A stretch of 64,000 nucleotides of DNA from an uncultured Candidatus Melainabacteria bacterium. Lineage in GTDB: Bacteria > Cyanobacteriota > Vampirovibrionia > Gastranaerophilales > Gastranaerophilaceae. A program made the position numbers and the translations under genes. This document shows positions 8,309 through 17,635 of this stretch, one piece after another; the first letter of the stretch is position 1, and every line of letters starts with the position of its first letter. The notes below the pieces were generated by a model. That model saw nothing but the letters and a program-made list of their open reading frames with translations. It did not search any database and was not told the DNA's origin. Location of the stretch: contig CAKUTH010000009.1 of assembly GCA_934691935.1 (NCBI GenBank), positions 112,628 to 176,627 on the forward strand, in the 5' to 3' direction.

Positions 8309-9354
8309 CCAAATGTTTTGAATGAACTTTCAGTGTTTTTTTCAATTACTTTCTGAACCGCGTCGATTTCAGTTTGAACCGCGTTGTGTTCAGTATCGAG
8401 TTGTTTTAACCTCAACTCAAGGTTTTTATCTTGTGATTGAACAATTTCAATCTTGGCATTAATTTCTTCAATCGCTTGGTCATATTCGTATTTTTCATAC
8501 TCATATTGATTCATAGCATCTTCATAAGCATCTTGATCAGTAGCTGTTGAAGTTGTAAGAGCGTAAGTAATTTTGCTACCAGATTCGTCAGGGATTGTAA
8601 TATTTATATATCTTCCTGAGCTATCTTTTTCAATTTCGCATTTCTTTTGAGCTTTTACTTCTTCAGATTTTGTTTCGCTACCAATTTTGTAGCAATTGAT
8701 ATTTGATAAAGAATTGCCGTTATCATCATAATTTGCTTTTTTTAAGTCACTCAACTTGTAGAAATATGGACTATATTCGCCAGTAGTGCTGTTTTTAACG
8801 TATCTAACCATATATTCACTATCTGCGCCATATTTATTTTTAAGCAATTCAATATAAGCTTCTTCTTCTTTTTCTAATTGTTCAAGTTGAGTTTTAGAAA
8901 GAGTTTTCAAATAATCATCATCACCATCGTATGTGCCATCATCTTTTTTAGGTATTGCTTGACCCATTTGACGAAGTGCAGTTGCTCCAACTTTATACAC
9001 ATCATTATTGTTAGCATCTTTTGAAACATTTATAATACTTGTAGTCGCTGATACTACAGAAAAATCATCAGTCCATTGTCTCAAATAACTAACTGTATAA
9101 GTACCGTCATTTTGAGCCATCATAGCTGTAATTTGGTTTGTTAAAGCTCCGTCCTCGAAAGTGTACACAGTTTTTGTGTAATCGTCGACAGACGGTGGTA
9201 CAGGTACTGACATACCAAGCAAATCATTGTAGTAATTTGCTGACTGGTTAGACAATGATGTTCTTTGTTGGTTAATTTGCTGACCTTCAAATTCAACATT
9301 GTTTTTTCTGGCTGTCAGACCTAAAAATCTAGCTTGTGACGCTGCCATTCCCAT
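8305..9354 (-). CDS. Conserved hypothetical with coiled-coil ends
   Basis: 349 residues, function unknown. The N-terminus ('MAASQARFLGLTARKNN' region, 1-45) and the C-terminus (285-349, 'KNLELRLKQLDTEHNA') are predicted helices with heptad character; the middle is Asp/Asn/Tyr rich and probably beta-structured. Paired helical ends around a variable core recall flagellar axial proteins, but this is only an analogy. Start: AAGGAAG lies upstream of the ATG. The promoter region carries a TGTAAC direct repeat, and the gene ends with its own terminator. No signal peptide or membrane segment. Confidence 0.75.
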   Translation of the reverse strand: MGMAASQARFLGLTARKNNVEFEGQQINQQRTSLSNQSANYYNDLLGMSVPVPPSVDDYTKTVYTFEDGALTNQITAMMAQNDGTYTVSYLRQWTDDFSVVSATTSIINVSKDANNNDVYKVGATALRQMGQAIPKKDDGTYDGDDDYLKTLSKTQLEQLEKEEEAYIELLKNKYGADSEYMVRYVKNSTTGEYSPYFYKLSDLKKANYDDNGNSLSNINCYKIGSETKSEEVKAQKKCEIEKDSSGRYINITIPDESGSKITYALTTSTATDQDAYEDAMNQYEYEKYEYDQAIEEINAKIEIVQSQDKNLELRLKQLDTEHNAVQTEIDAVQKVIEKNTESSFKTFG

Positions 9355-9444
9355 TGCTGTCGAACTTCCTTTCGTTAATCTTTTGTACTATTACCATGCA
9401 TGTCGGCAATGTTGTCAAAAAACTTTAAACATGTCTTTAATCAT

Positions 9445-9461
9445 GTTACAAAATTGTTACA
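9445..9461 (-). promoter_or_regulatory. TGTAA-type direct repeat (copy 2)
   Basis: TGTAAC-AATTT-TGTAAC on the minus strand (11-bp period), 91 bp upstream of the 9354 start codon. Confidence 0.5.
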
Positions 9462-9465
9462 AAAC

Positions 9466-9504
9466 TAAGTTAGGAAGTTAGTAAGTAAGTAGGTGAGTAA
9501 GTAG
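9466..9504. repeat. Single-arm octamer repeat E
   Basis: About five GTWAGTA-type units in one direction without an inverted partner, located immediately upstream of the TGTAAC direct repeat and downstream of the next minus gene. Confidence 0.75.
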
Positions 9505-9539
9505 CTATGACTTAATTCCCAAAGGATTTGACAATTTTT

Positions 9540-10079
9540 CTAATTTCTAAATCTCGGATTTAGATAAGCCAAAATCGCACCGCCAATTTCTTCATTAGGG
9601 TCGAAATTTGAAGTTTGCGGACGCAAAGAATTTTGAATAAGCATTTTTACAAGTGGCCCAAACGCGTCAGGAACTTGAGTTTTTCTATAAATCCCAGCCA
9701 AATATGTTTGAATATTAGGCGATGTCGTGTCATTAAACCTTGCAAAAACAGGATACATCTTATCAATTCCCTTTGTATCGTTATCGAGCATCCTATTTAT
9801 TATATATAATGTTTCTGTTACTTGAGCTTCGTTATTAGAATGCGCCAAAATATCCGCTAAATAAGGTAAAGAAGCCTCTTTTTGAGAAACAAAATAATCA
9901 ATTTTATTTTTATCAACAAGTGCGTAATTGCGACTGCCAGAAGGAAGTTGACAACTTGTATATTCAAAGCTATCACCAGCCGTCACAATCGGACAAGGCT
10001 TTTGTAAATGCTTAAAATTATCCTTGTATATTTTTGGTGCTGAATGCACTCTATATATATTAATTGCAAAATTATTCAT
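9540..10079 (-). CDS. Hypothetical helical-repeat protein
   Basis: 179 residues, not recognised. A short polar N-terminal part (1-60) is followed by alternating helices ('LPYLADILAHSNNEAQVTE', 'FGPLVKMLIQNSL') that resemble HEAT-like repeats: paired helices of about 35 residues. No signal peptide or membrane segment. It begins 16 bp after the stop of the upstream gene and is the last of a three-gene minus-strand operon (12268 to 9540). Confidence 0.7.
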   Translation of the reverse strand: MNNFAINIYRVHSAPKIYKDNFKHLQKPCPIVTAGDSFEYTSCQLPSGSRNYALVDKNKIDYFVSQKEASLPYLADILAHSNNEAQVTETLYIINRMLDNDTKGIDKMYPVFARFNDTTSPNIQTYLAGIYRKTQVPDAFGPLVKMLIQNSLRPQTSNFDPNEEIGGAILAYLNPRFRN

Positions 10080-10095
10080 TTATCAAATTTCTCCT

Positions 10096-11580
10096 TTATG
10101 AGTATACAAACGGAGGTCCATTTTTAATTTCAAATAATATATTTTCTGCCATTACCTTCAATTCTTCTTTAGGTTTACCTTCGCGGGCTTGTTTATAAAA
10201 TTCATCCATTAATGGCTGTATTGCAGAATCTTTCTTAGATTTAAAGTTTTTCAATTCTGTAGACACAAGACGTTGTTGAAGCTCAGCTTCAGTATCTGCG
10301 TTCAACTTTTTAACCTGAACCTCTTTTATCGCATCACCTGCGAGTTTTCCACCATATCCAACAGCAGTAAGCCCTGTAGTACCAAGGAATAATGCTCTAA
10401 ACTGCTTGTTATCTGTGTCAAGTAAATAATTATAGAAAAATGCTCGATAATCATCTACGTGCGAATAGAATGTAGGTTTTGGAGTTTTTCCACCACCGCA
10501 ATATATATTTGCATCAACAGTAGATTTATTTATTTCTTTAGAAATTCTTGTTATGAATTCTTCTTTATCACTCCAATCAAGCTGTTCCATAAATTTTCGA
10601 ATGTCGTCTTCTTTTGTTTCTGCGGTTTTGAAAAGATTTTCAAGACTTGCCATATCTTGCTCTTTAGTTTTGCTTGTAGAATTTTTCACTACCTTTGCAA
10701 TTTCTGCATTTGTTTCCTGAATAAATTTTTCAAGATGTTTTTTACTTTTTGTCATTAATCTCAAAGACAAAAATCCTAAACTTACAATTCCAGCGAGAGT
10801 ACCAAGCCCCAAAAGAACATATTTTAACCCGCTTTGTTTTTCGTTTTCTTTTTCAGCGTTGTTTGCGCCCTTAAACATCAACGCCTTAAACGTTTCATTA
10901 CGCGTTTTTTGAGGATTGTAATTCAAATATCTACCAAGCTCGATTGCTTTTTTTGACAACATACTTCTTGTAATTTGAATTTTACCTGCAAACGATTGTG
11001 TTTCAATATTAATTAATTTTTCTTGAAGATTTTTTTGAATATCCGCTTCTTTTTTTCTTACCCAAACATCTTTAAACCCGTCAAAAAATGTTTTACCCAT
11101 AAACGCCATGGCAGTAAGCGCAAATACACCAACCCCTGCCTGTATTGTTTTATAGTTTGGGCACTCAACAATTCTGTATAAAGCCTGAGTTGTTTCACTG
11201 TTTATCGCCACATTACGCACTGTAGGCGGAACTCGTTTAAGTTCTTCCATTGTTAAATTGATTTTTGAAGCGTGATGAACCAACCCCGCAACACCTGCAA
11301 TAACCCCCATTACGCCGAGCGCTAAGGCACTAATCGGCACTAAACTTTTTCTTGCTTTGTCCTTTTCATAAAGTTTTTCGGGCATTACAGAATTATTTGA
11401 AATTACAAGTGTGTCCATTGTATCGTTTAGATTAACCGCACATTCTGGACAATCCTTATCCTTTATAAAGTTATTAACCAAAACACCTTCTTTTGTTTCG
11501 GTACTTGTTCGTTTTTGCGATCTGGTCAAGTTTCTTTGCTGTCTTAATGTTTCTGCATCATGCAGTGGACTAATCGGCAT
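10096..11580 (-). CDS. Hypothetical multi-span membrane protein
   Basis: 494 residues, not recognised. Hydrophobic segments lie at about 84-103, 147-165, 254-277 and weakly near 395-415; between them are charged helical stretches (for example around 280-345) that may be coiled coils. A possible zinc pair 'CPEC' occurs near residue 45. Its first codons overlap the previous gene by 11 bp and the next gene follows 16 bp later, so all three products probably act together at the membrane. Confidence 0.75.
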   Translation of the reverse strand: MPISPLHDAETLRQQRNLTRSQKRTSTETKEGVLVNNFIKDKDCPECAVNLNDTMDTLVISNNSVMPEKLYEKDKARKSLVPISALALGVMGVIAGVAGLVHHASKINLTMEELKRVPPTVRNVAINSETTQALYRIVECPNYKTIQAGVGVFALTAMAFMGKTFFDGFKDVWVRKKEADIQKNLQEKLINIETQSFAGKIQITRSMLSKKAIELGRYLNYNPQKTRNETFKALMFKGANNAEKENEKQSGLKYVLLGLGTLAGIVSLGFLSLRLMTKSKKHLEKFIQETNAEIAKVVKNSTSKTKEQDMASLENLFKTAETKEDDIRKFMEQLDWSDKEEFITRISKEINKSTVDANIYCGGGKTPKPTFYSHVDDYRAFFYNYLLDTDNKQFRALFLGTTGLTAVGYGGKLAGDAIKEVQVKKLNADTEAELQQRLVSTELKNFKSKKDSAIQPLMDEFYKQAREGKPKEELKVMAENILFEIKNGPPFVYS

Positions 11581-12268
11581 TTTCGTCTAAATCCTTTTTG
11601 TCTTGTGACACCATCTTTTTGTACAAGTCATGTATAAATGTACGTAATTCAAATGTCTTTTTTGTTTCATCAATTTGTTTTTCTTCATTGTCGTCATCAA
11701 GTGGTTTAAATATTGCAAAAATAGATTTTATTTTCTTTTTAACAATTTTAAACGCATCTGAGATTTTTTTGTCTATAGAGGCTTTCAATTCACCCATTAT
11801 TGCCGTTAATTTGTCTGAAATATCGGCGATTTTTTGCTGAACTGCTTGAATAACGTTAGAAATAGCCATTGGAATATTTGCAATAGCTCTAACAATCCCG
11901 CCAATTATGGTATTAAGTACAAAATTTATAGGCTTTGCTATAATTTGCGGTGTGTTTTGAGAGATAAATTGAGCTATATTTGCAATCCTTTGAGAAGAAT
12001 TCATCAATGCTGTTTGAAACGCTTGCGCTCTTTGTGCAAAATTCATAGCATCTTGTTCTTTTACTTGTTTTGCCATTTTTTGAGCTTTGAGAAACGCTCC
12101 GATTGCGGCGCATTGATTCCAACTCATTTCTCCTGGCTTTGCTGAGAAATCGGCTTTTTTAGCACCACCACCGCCCATACCGTTACATATAGGACAAGCA
12201 CCCAGCGGAAGTCCGTGCGGACAAGTGCCTACTCTTGAGCTATTCGTCTTTACAGCGCCTAATGACAT
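11570..12268 (-). CDS. Hypothetical protein with N-terminal Cys/His motif
   Basis: 232 residues starting 'MSLGAVKTNSSRVG'. A compact motif 'CPHGLPLGACPICNG' (C-P-H and C-x2-C) could bind one zinc ion. The middle (about 85-170) is a run of amphipathic and moderately hydrophobic helices, and the end is Lys/Asp rich. The start at 12268 is chosen because GAGGA lies five bases upstream; an ATG at 12310 is in frame but lacks a ribosome-binding site. First gene of the three-gene operon reaching 9540. Function unknown. Confidence 0.75.
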   Translation of the reverse strand: MSLGAVKTNSSRVGTCPHGLPLGACPICNGMGGGGAKKADFSAKPGEMSWNQCAAIGAFLKAQKMAKQVKEQDAMNFAQRAQAFQTALMNSSQRIANIAQFISQNTPQIIAKPINFVLNTIIGGIVRAIANIPMAISNVIQAVQQKIADISDKLTAIMGELKASIDKKISDAFKIVKKKIKSIFAIFKPLDDDNEEKQIDETKKTFELRTFIHDLYKKMVSQDKKDLDENAD

Positions 12269-12467
12269 TAAATCCTCACATATCCATTCTGCACGTAGAT
12301 AATGCAACAAGTATTCCGACTTTTACGGTTGCGGCAGCAGTCTGAGATATTCACTCAGTTTCCTTACATTATTAAGTTATGCTAATCATGTATTTTAGTC
12401 AATTTAATATTAAGTTATAATAATTTTTTTGATATATAATATTTTTGTTGTAAAGAAAGGACAAAAA

Positions 12468-13475
12468 ATGACAGAAAGAATTGTATCAGGAATGAGATCG
12501 ACAGGAAAATTACACTTGGGACACTATTTGGGTGTAATACAAAACTGGGTAAAACTTCAACACGAATGTGAAAGTTTCTTTTTCGTTGCTGATTGGCATG
12601 CCCTTACAACAAAATATGCAGAAACAGAAAATTTAAGACAAGATGTTAGAGATGTAGTCATTGATTGGTTAGCAAGCGGTTTAGACCCAAATGTTTGTAC
12701 TATTTATGTTCAATCACTTGTACCTGAAATTGCTGAACTCAATGTATATTTAGGTATGATTACTCCACAAAACTGGGTTGAACGTGACCCGTGCCTTAAA
12801 GACATGGCAAAAATCCTAAAAACAAAGGAAGGTAACGCCTCTCAAATCAATTATGGTTTGATGGGATACCCTGTTTTGATGAGTGCAGATATTATGATGT
12901 TTAATGCCACAGCTATTCCTGTTGGCATAGATCAGGTTGCGCATATCGAAATTACAAGAGATATTGCAAGACGTTTCAATAATATTTATAAAACTGAATT
13001 CTTCAATGAACCAAAACCTTTGCTTAATGAATGTTCCTTAATTTGCGGGCTTGACGGAAATAAAATGGGTAAATCATTCCAAAATGACATTAAAATTTCT
13101 GATTCAGAAGAAGTTACAGCTAAAAAAATAATGACTGCAATTACCGACAGAAGCAGAATGAGAAAAACTGATTTGGGTCACCCTGATGAATGTGAAGTTG
13201 CTTTCAAATACTGGCAAATATTTGGTGACAAAGACCAAGTTGAAACGGTAAAATGTGAATGCGAAAAAGGATTGCGCGGTTGCGCTGATTGCAAACGCCA
13301 GCTCGGTGCTTTAATTAACGAAAAATTCGCACCAATCAGAGAAAAAAGAAGATATTACGAAGAACATCCTGAAGAAGTTGATAGAATTATTCGTGAAGGT
13401 TCTGAAAAAGCACGCAAAGAAGCTCAGAAAATTCTCCACGATGTCAGAAACATTATTGGAATGTATGGAGCGTAG
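12468..13475 (+). CDS. trpS: Tryptophanyl-tRNA synthetase
   Basis: Class I aminoacyl-tRNA synthetase that charges tRNA-Trp. The 335-residue protein has the HIGH motif as 'HLGH' (16-19) and KMSKS as 'KMGKS' near residue 199. The start at 12468 is chosen for the AAAGGAC site just upstream; a -10 box TATAAT sits at 12435-12440. Unusual is a Cys cluster near the C-terminus (C-x-C followed by C-x2-C, 'CECEKGLRGCADC', about 262-276) that could bind a metal. The last codons and stop form the start of a dispersed repeat. Confidence 0.96.
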   Translation: MTERIVSGMRSTGKLHLGHYLGVIQNWVKLQHECESFFFVADWHALTTKYAETENLRQDVRDVVIDWLASGLDPNVCTIYVQSLVPEIAELNVYLGMITPQNWVERDPCLKDMAKILKTKEGNASQINYGLMGYPVLMSADIMMFNATAIPVGIDQVAHIEITRDIARRFNNIYKTEFFNEPKPLLNECSLICGLDGNKMGKSFQNDIKISDSEEVTAKKIMTAITDRSRMRKTDLGHPDECEVAFKYWQIFGDKDQVETVKCECEKGLRGCADCKRQLGALINEKFAPIREKRRYYEEHPEEVDRIIREGSEKARKEAQKILHDVRNIIGMYGA

Positions 13476-13498
13476 CCGCTCCACCCGCCACATTAGGT
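13467..13498 (+). repeat. GGAGCG hairpin repeat, copy 1
   Basis: Stem GGAGCG/CGCTCC with a 4-base loop, followed by ACCCGCCACATTAGGT. The same 31-32 bp unit occurs at 34211 after the TonB gene. Here it overlaps the last two codons and stop of trpS. Confidence 0.8.
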
Positions 13499-13530
13499 GT
13501 TGAAAAATTTTACAAGGTTTTACACAATTA

Positions 13531-13554
13531 AAGCTCCCAATCGGGAGCTTTTTT
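13531..13554 (+). terminator. trpS terminator
   Basis: Perfect 8-bp stem AAGCTCCC/GGGAGCTT, 4-base loop, then a T-run. It may also serve the convergent prepilin gene, whose stop lies at its edge. Confidence 0.9.
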
Positions 13555-14263
13555 AATAGTCCATTTTCCAACCATCATTAATAATTTTAGCGACACAGGC
13601 TCCATAATCAAACTCTTTTTGTTTTACACACAAATTATTGAAATTTTCAACATGATAATCTATCCCGCCCACACGTTCTACTGCTATTGTTCCATCATTA
13701 TATAATCTAAAATCAAAGACATCTCTGCCAATGATATTTGGACCTTGCTTACCGTTAACATCCATAAAAACTTGAGAATGATATGAGTTGTCGATACAAA
13801 TAGCAGCACCGCTGGCAATTACAGCACAATTTGCAGTACCAAAAATAAAATCTCTAATACGAACATCATCACCATTCATGTTTTTATAATCATCGGCAAA
13901 GCATTCATCCATAGCACTAGGTGTACAAGTTTTTACCGTCTTAAAATAAGCTCTTAAGAAATTGGCAGTCCCGTTGCGTCCAAATGAACTTTCTCGCAAA
14001 TTGACAGCATTACTGTCTGTAATAACCTGCTCCAATGCCTGCGACAATTCATTATAAACTTTCTGTAATTGCGTAACGTAAACCTGGCGTTGATGATTTT
14101 TTACGAGTGTAGGGATAGTCATTGCTGAAACAACTCCAATAATACCTAAAGTTACAAGAACTTCTGCTAATGTAAAACCTAAAGTTGCACTACAATTAAA
14201 TTTTGAATGCATTTTATCACTTTTAATCGTTTTCTCTTTTAATAATGCTTTGTAAATAGACAT
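13553..14263 (-). CDS. Type IV prepilin-like protein (pseudopilin)
   Basis: 236 residues. After a roughly 28-residue basic leader comes the class III signal 'GFTLAEVLVTLGIIGVV': cleavage is expected after the Gly with methylation of Phe, and Glu at +5 is present. The hydrophobic helix is followed by a long helical and globular domain. The C-terminal part contains 'DVNGKQGPNIIGRDVFDF', a motif shared with the other two prepilins in this window and reminiscent of the calcium loop of GspG-type pseudopilins. AAGGAAC lies upstream of the ATG. A stand-alone gene; the assembly machinery is not in the window. Confidence 0.9.
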   Translation of the reverse strand: MSIYKALLKEKTIKSDKMHSKFNCSATLGFTLAEVLVTLGIIGVVSAMTIPTLVKNHQRQVYVTQLQKVYNELSQALEQVITDSNAVNLRESSFGRNGTANFLRAYFKTVKTCTPSAMDECFADDYKNMNGDDVRIRDFIFGTANCAVIASGAAICIDNSYHSQVFMDVNGKQGPNIIGRDVFDFRLYNDGTIAVERVGGIDYHVENFNNLCVKQKEFDYGACVAKIINDGWKMDY

Positions 14264-14343
14264 AAGACAGTTCCTTATTTATATAAGTTGTAATCGAAAC
14301 TAATATTAATGTACCATTTTTATTATTTAATTTCAACTACAAT

Positions 14344-14367
14344 AAAAAAGCCGTCTTGCGAACGGCC
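14344..14367 (-). terminator. Orphan minus-strand terminator
   Basis: Stem GCCGT/ACGGC with a 7-base loop, followed on the minus strand by TTTTTT. No minus-strand gene lies upstream of it; the divergent lptB start is at 14553. It could end a short RNA made from 14368-14552. That stretch otherwise shows no gene. Confidence 0.45.
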
Positions 14368-14552
14368 AATCTCATATTTGGTAAAAGGTTTAAGTGTGTG
14401 TAGGAGAAAATAAAGAAAAAGAAAATGGTTTACAATTTATATATTCCACACTAATATATATCTAAAACATATATAAACTATATATTTACAATTATTAACA
14501 TTGCATTAACATATTTTTTAAAGTACAATATTCTATTATAAGGGGTAGGAAT

Positions 14553-15278
14553 ATGAGAATAGAGGCTAAAAATTTAATAAAAATATATGGCGACAGAAGT
14601 GTTGTAAACGATGTTTCCTTCGATATTAACAAAGGCGAAGTTGTTTGTCTTTTAGGACCAAACGGAGCGGGCAAAACAACTACATTTTATATGGTTGTAG
14701 GACTTGTTAAACCCAATAAAGGACATATTTTCCTTGACGGTGAAGATATTTCTGAAAAACCGATGAATGAACGTGCCAAAGCTGGCATTGGATACCTTCC
14801 GCAAGAAGCATCTATTTTTAGAAAACTTTCGGTTGAAGATAATATAAAACTTGTTCTTGAGATGAATGACAAACTTACCGTCAACGAAAAGAAAAAGAAA
14901 TTGGAAGAACTTTTAACTGAATTCGGGGTGCTAAAACTTCGTTCATATCCTGCAGTTGCACTTTCAGGTGGTGAAAGAAGAAGGGTAGAAATCGCCAGAG
15001 CATTGGCTGCAAGCCCAGATTTTATGTTGCTGGATGAACCTTTTGCTGGTATCGACCCAATTGCAATCGGCGAAATTAAAGATAATATAAGAAAAATTTC
15101 AGAGGACAAAGGCTTGGGTGTGCTTATTACCGACCACAACCCAAAAGCTACACTTTCCATCACCGACAGGGCTTATGTAATTTTCGACGGAAAAATTAAA
15201 ATTCAAGGTAAAAGTACCGACGTGGCAAAAGACCCTGTAGCAAAAGAATTCTATCTAGGAAAGGATTTTGCTCTATAA
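14553..15278 (+). CDS. lptB: LPS export ABC transporter ATP-binding protein
   Basis: Cytoplasmic ATPase that powers lipopolysaccharide extraction from the inner membrane. 241 residues: Walker A 'GPNGAGKTT' (35-43), signature 'LSGGERRR', Walker B 'FMLLDEPFAGIDP' and the switch His in 'LITDHNPK'. AAGGGG lies upstream of the ATG. Its stop overlaps the start of the permease gene by one base, which supports a joint LptB-LptF/G complex. Confidence 0.95.
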   Translation: MRIEAKNLIKIYGDRSVVNDVSFDINKGEVVCLLGPNGAGKTTTFYMVVGLVKPNKGHIFLDGEDISEKPMNERAKAGIGYLPQEASIFRKLSVEDNIKLVLEMNDKLTVNEKKKKLEELLTEFGVLKLRSYPAVALSGGERRRVEIARALAASPDFMLLDEPFAGIDPIAIGEIKDNIRKISEDKGLGVLITDHNPKATLSITDRAYVIFDGKIKIQGKSTDVAKDPVAKEFYLGKDFAL

Positions 15279-16393
15279 TGAAATTATTTCCTAAAATAAC
15301 AATTTATGACAAATATATTTTTACACAAGTTGCAATGGCGACATTCGTTGCCATACTCCTATTTACGGTAGTATGGATTGCGCCTGAAATGCTTTTAAAC
15401 ACAATCAAAAAGACACTTGCTGGAGATTATGGAGTAAAAACCGCAATCTTAATTATACTCTATGAACTTCCGCTGATTCTTGGCAAAGCCTTTCCAGTCG
15501 GGTTGCTTTTGGGTTCACTTTTTACTTTTGACAAACTTAGTAAAGATAGCGAACTTACAATATTCAGAGCCGTCGGAATGTCTTTCAAAAGAATTATTGC
15601 TCCAGTTTTAGTTTTAAGTTTTATCGTTACAGGACTTTGTTTTGTTACTGTGGATAAACTTATACCGTATTCTGCGAACAAGAAAAACGAAATCAAAGGT
15701 AATTATATTTCGACACAATATATTTACACACAAAAAGATAAAAATGGAGTTCCAACAAAAGCTGTTGTTGTTTCAAGATTTTCGCAAACAACAATGTATA
15801 ACGTTATTGTACTTGATTTTAGCAAAAAAGAGTATTCAGATGTTCACCAGCTAAATTATATTTACCACGCAGAAACAGGCAAAAACTATCCTGACAAATG
15901 GGTTTTGCATGACATTACAGAATACAAAATTTCAAATGACGGAATTTTTATTGACATCAACAAATACCCAGAAATGGATATTTTGAAAGGCGAAGATGCA
16001 AAAAATGCCTTTACACTGATGACAAATTCCGTAAAAAAAGAGCGTGAAATTAATAATCGAGATTTAAAAAGTTACATAAAACTTCTTAAAAAAGAAAATT
16101 TAGACGAAGACTACAGATATATGCTAAACAAGTATTTGCAAAGATTTTTCCACCCGTTGGTTTGTATTTTGTTAGCCATAATGGGCGCATTACTTGGATT
16201 TAGCAAACCAAGAGAACAAAAATTAATCGGTTTTACTATTGCTATCGGATGTATTTTTGTATACTATATCACCCTGCCATTTTTCGATTTATTGGCAGAA
16301 AAGGGAATTTTGCCACCGTTAATCACCGCAATACTTCCTCCTTTGGCATTTTTGGGTGCAATCATAGCGTTCTACAAATCAAAGGATTTATAA
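15278..16393 (+). CDS. LptF/LptG-family permease
   Basis: Membrane half of the LPS exporter (YjgP/YjgQ family). 371 residues with six expected membrane spans: about 15-35, 50-75 and 100-125 at the N-terminus, then 290-310, 315-335 and 345-368 at the C-terminus, with a periplasmic beta-jellyroll domain between. Only one such permease lies here; cyanobacteria often have a single fused-type gene. Directly coupled to lptB. LptF and LptG cannot be told apart from this sequence alone. Confidence 0.9.
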   Translation: MKLFPKITIYDKYIFTQVAMATFVAILLFTVVWIAPEMLLNTIKKTLAGDYGVKTAILIILYELPLILGKAFPVGLLLGSLFTFDKLSKDSELTIFRAVGMSFKRIIAPVLVLSFIVTGLCFVTVDKLIPYSANKKNEIKGNYISTQYIYTQKDKNGVPTKAVVVSRFSQTTMYNVIVLDFSKKEYSDVHQLNYIYHAETGKNYPDKWVLHDITEYKISNDGIFIDINKYPEMDILKGEDAKNAFTLMTNSVKKEREINNRDLKSYIKLLKKENLDEDYRYMLNKYLQRFFHPLVCILLAIMGALLGFSKPREQKLIGFTIAIGCIFVYYITLPFFDLLAEKGILPPLITAILPPLAFLGAIIAFYKSKDL

Positions 16394-16394
16394 T

Positions 16395-17183
16395 ATGAAA
16401 AAAATATTATTACTTCTTGTTCTATTTTTCACATCTTGCAGTGCTTATGCAGGAATTGATATAAACTATGACGATGGGATTTATCACATAGCGCTGACTG
16501 GTGAAAAAATAAAAAAACGCATTAGTTTTATAAGTTCGGAAGGATTGATTACTAACAAAGAAGCGCATCAACGCACTAAATCAAAACTCACAGTTAACGC
16601 AGGATATTTTGACCCGAAAAACGAAAAATCAATATCTTACATCGTGACAGACAGAAATACGGCAGAGGATCCGTTATTAAATCAAAGTTTGTTTGAAAAC
16701 CCAATATTAAGACGGAATGTTGATAAAATTTTAAATCGCACAGAATTTAGAATTGTCGAATGTTCTGACGGCAAACGCCATTACGAAATAGTACCGCACA
16801 AAAGTTCTGTTGATTTTGGTTGCAACATAATCACCTCAGCTCAAGGCGGTCCTCTAATTTATCCACAACTAAGATTGGAAGAAGAATTTTTTGTTGTTAA
16901 AAAAGATGGTGTTGTCGTGAGAGAAAGTTGTTCTGTTTTACACAAAACTTCAAGAACCATAATAGGCTTAAAAAATGGTGAGGCACAAATTTTAATCATC
17001 ACAGACAAACATCCAATGGATTTGTATGAGGTTCAAGACTACGTAAAAAAACTCGGTTGGGATAGAGCTATGGCATTTGACGGCGGAAGTTCCACATCGA
17101 TGAATTATCTTGACAAATACAACATAACTTCTATTGGCGACGGCGCTGGCAGAAGCCTGAAATCCTTTATGGTTGTAAAATAG
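16395..17183 (+). CDS. Exported phosphodiester glycosidase (NAGPA/DUF2233-like)
   Basis: 262 residues. An N-terminal signal peptide (1-19, with a Cys near its end) is followed by a domain with 'LTVNAGYFDPKN', 'AQGGPLIYP' and 'AFDGGSSTSMNYL', the hallmarks of the phosphodiester glycosidase family related to the human 'uncovering enzyme'. It probably removes a sugar-phosphate group from an envelope glycan; the substrate is unknown. It starts two bases after the permease stop, so it belongs to the lptB operon. Confidence 0.85.
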   Translation: MKKILLLLVLFFTSCSAYAGIDINYDDGIYHIALTGEKIKKRISFISSEGLITNKEAHQRTKSKLTVNAGYFDPKNEKSISYIVTDRNTAEDPLLNQSLFENPILRRNVDKILNRTEFRIVECSDGKRHYEIVPHKSSVDFGCNIITSAQGGPLIYPQLRLEEEFFVVKKDGVVVRESCSVLHKTSRTIIGLKNGEAQILIITDKHPMDLYEVQDYVKKLGWDRAMAFDGGSSTSMNYLDKYNITSIGDGAGRSLKSFMVVK

Positions 17184-17215
17184 AAATTATGCTATAATTT
17201 ATATGGAGAAATTTT

Positions 17216-17635
17216 ATGAAAAAATCAGAACTTGATTTGTCAAATTTAAAAAACAGTTTTTCAACATTAAAAAATTGCTACTTGGATTATAGCGAGCAGA
17301 GTGATGAAAAATTAAAAACATATATAAAAGATTCTTGTATAAAAAGGTTTGAATATACTTATGAAACCGCCAAAAAAGTTATGAATAAATTTTTAAAAAA
17401 AGAATACGACAAAAGCGAAAAAGATTTGTCAATTAATAATATTTTTCGCGAAATGTATGGTTTGGGGCTCATCAAAAGTTTTGAGAATTGGGCAAAATAT
17501 CGTGAACAGAGAAACACCGTAGCACACGAATATGATATAGAAAAAACTTATCCGATAATAGATATAATTCCAGAATTTATTACAGATACAGAGTATTTTA
17601 TTACAAATTTAGAAAAAGTTTTAACAGATGATTAA
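17216..17635 (+). CDS. HEPN-domain protein (nucleotidyltransferase partner)
   Basis: 139 residues, all-helical, of the HI0074-type 'nucleotidyltransferase substrate-binding' family. The HEPN R-x4-H signature is present as 'RNTVAH' near residue 101. Members pair with a small MNT nucleotidyltransferase, which here overlaps by 8 bp. In known HEPN/MNT pairs HEPN is an RNase toxin that MNT neutralises by adding AMP residues. GGAG precedes the ATG and TATAAT lies just before it. Confidence 0.85.
   Translation: MKKSELDLSNLKNSFSTLKNCYLDYSEQSDEKLKTYIKDSCIKRFEYTYETAKKVMNKFLKKEYDKSEKDLSINNIFREMYGLGLIKSFENWAKYREQRNTVAHEYDIEKTYPIIDIIPEFITDTEYFITNLEKVLTDD

Noticed and set aside
14356..14400. A 12-codon peptide running through the orphan terminator
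   Set aside because: No ribosome-binding site and no expected role; the hairpin explains the sequence better.
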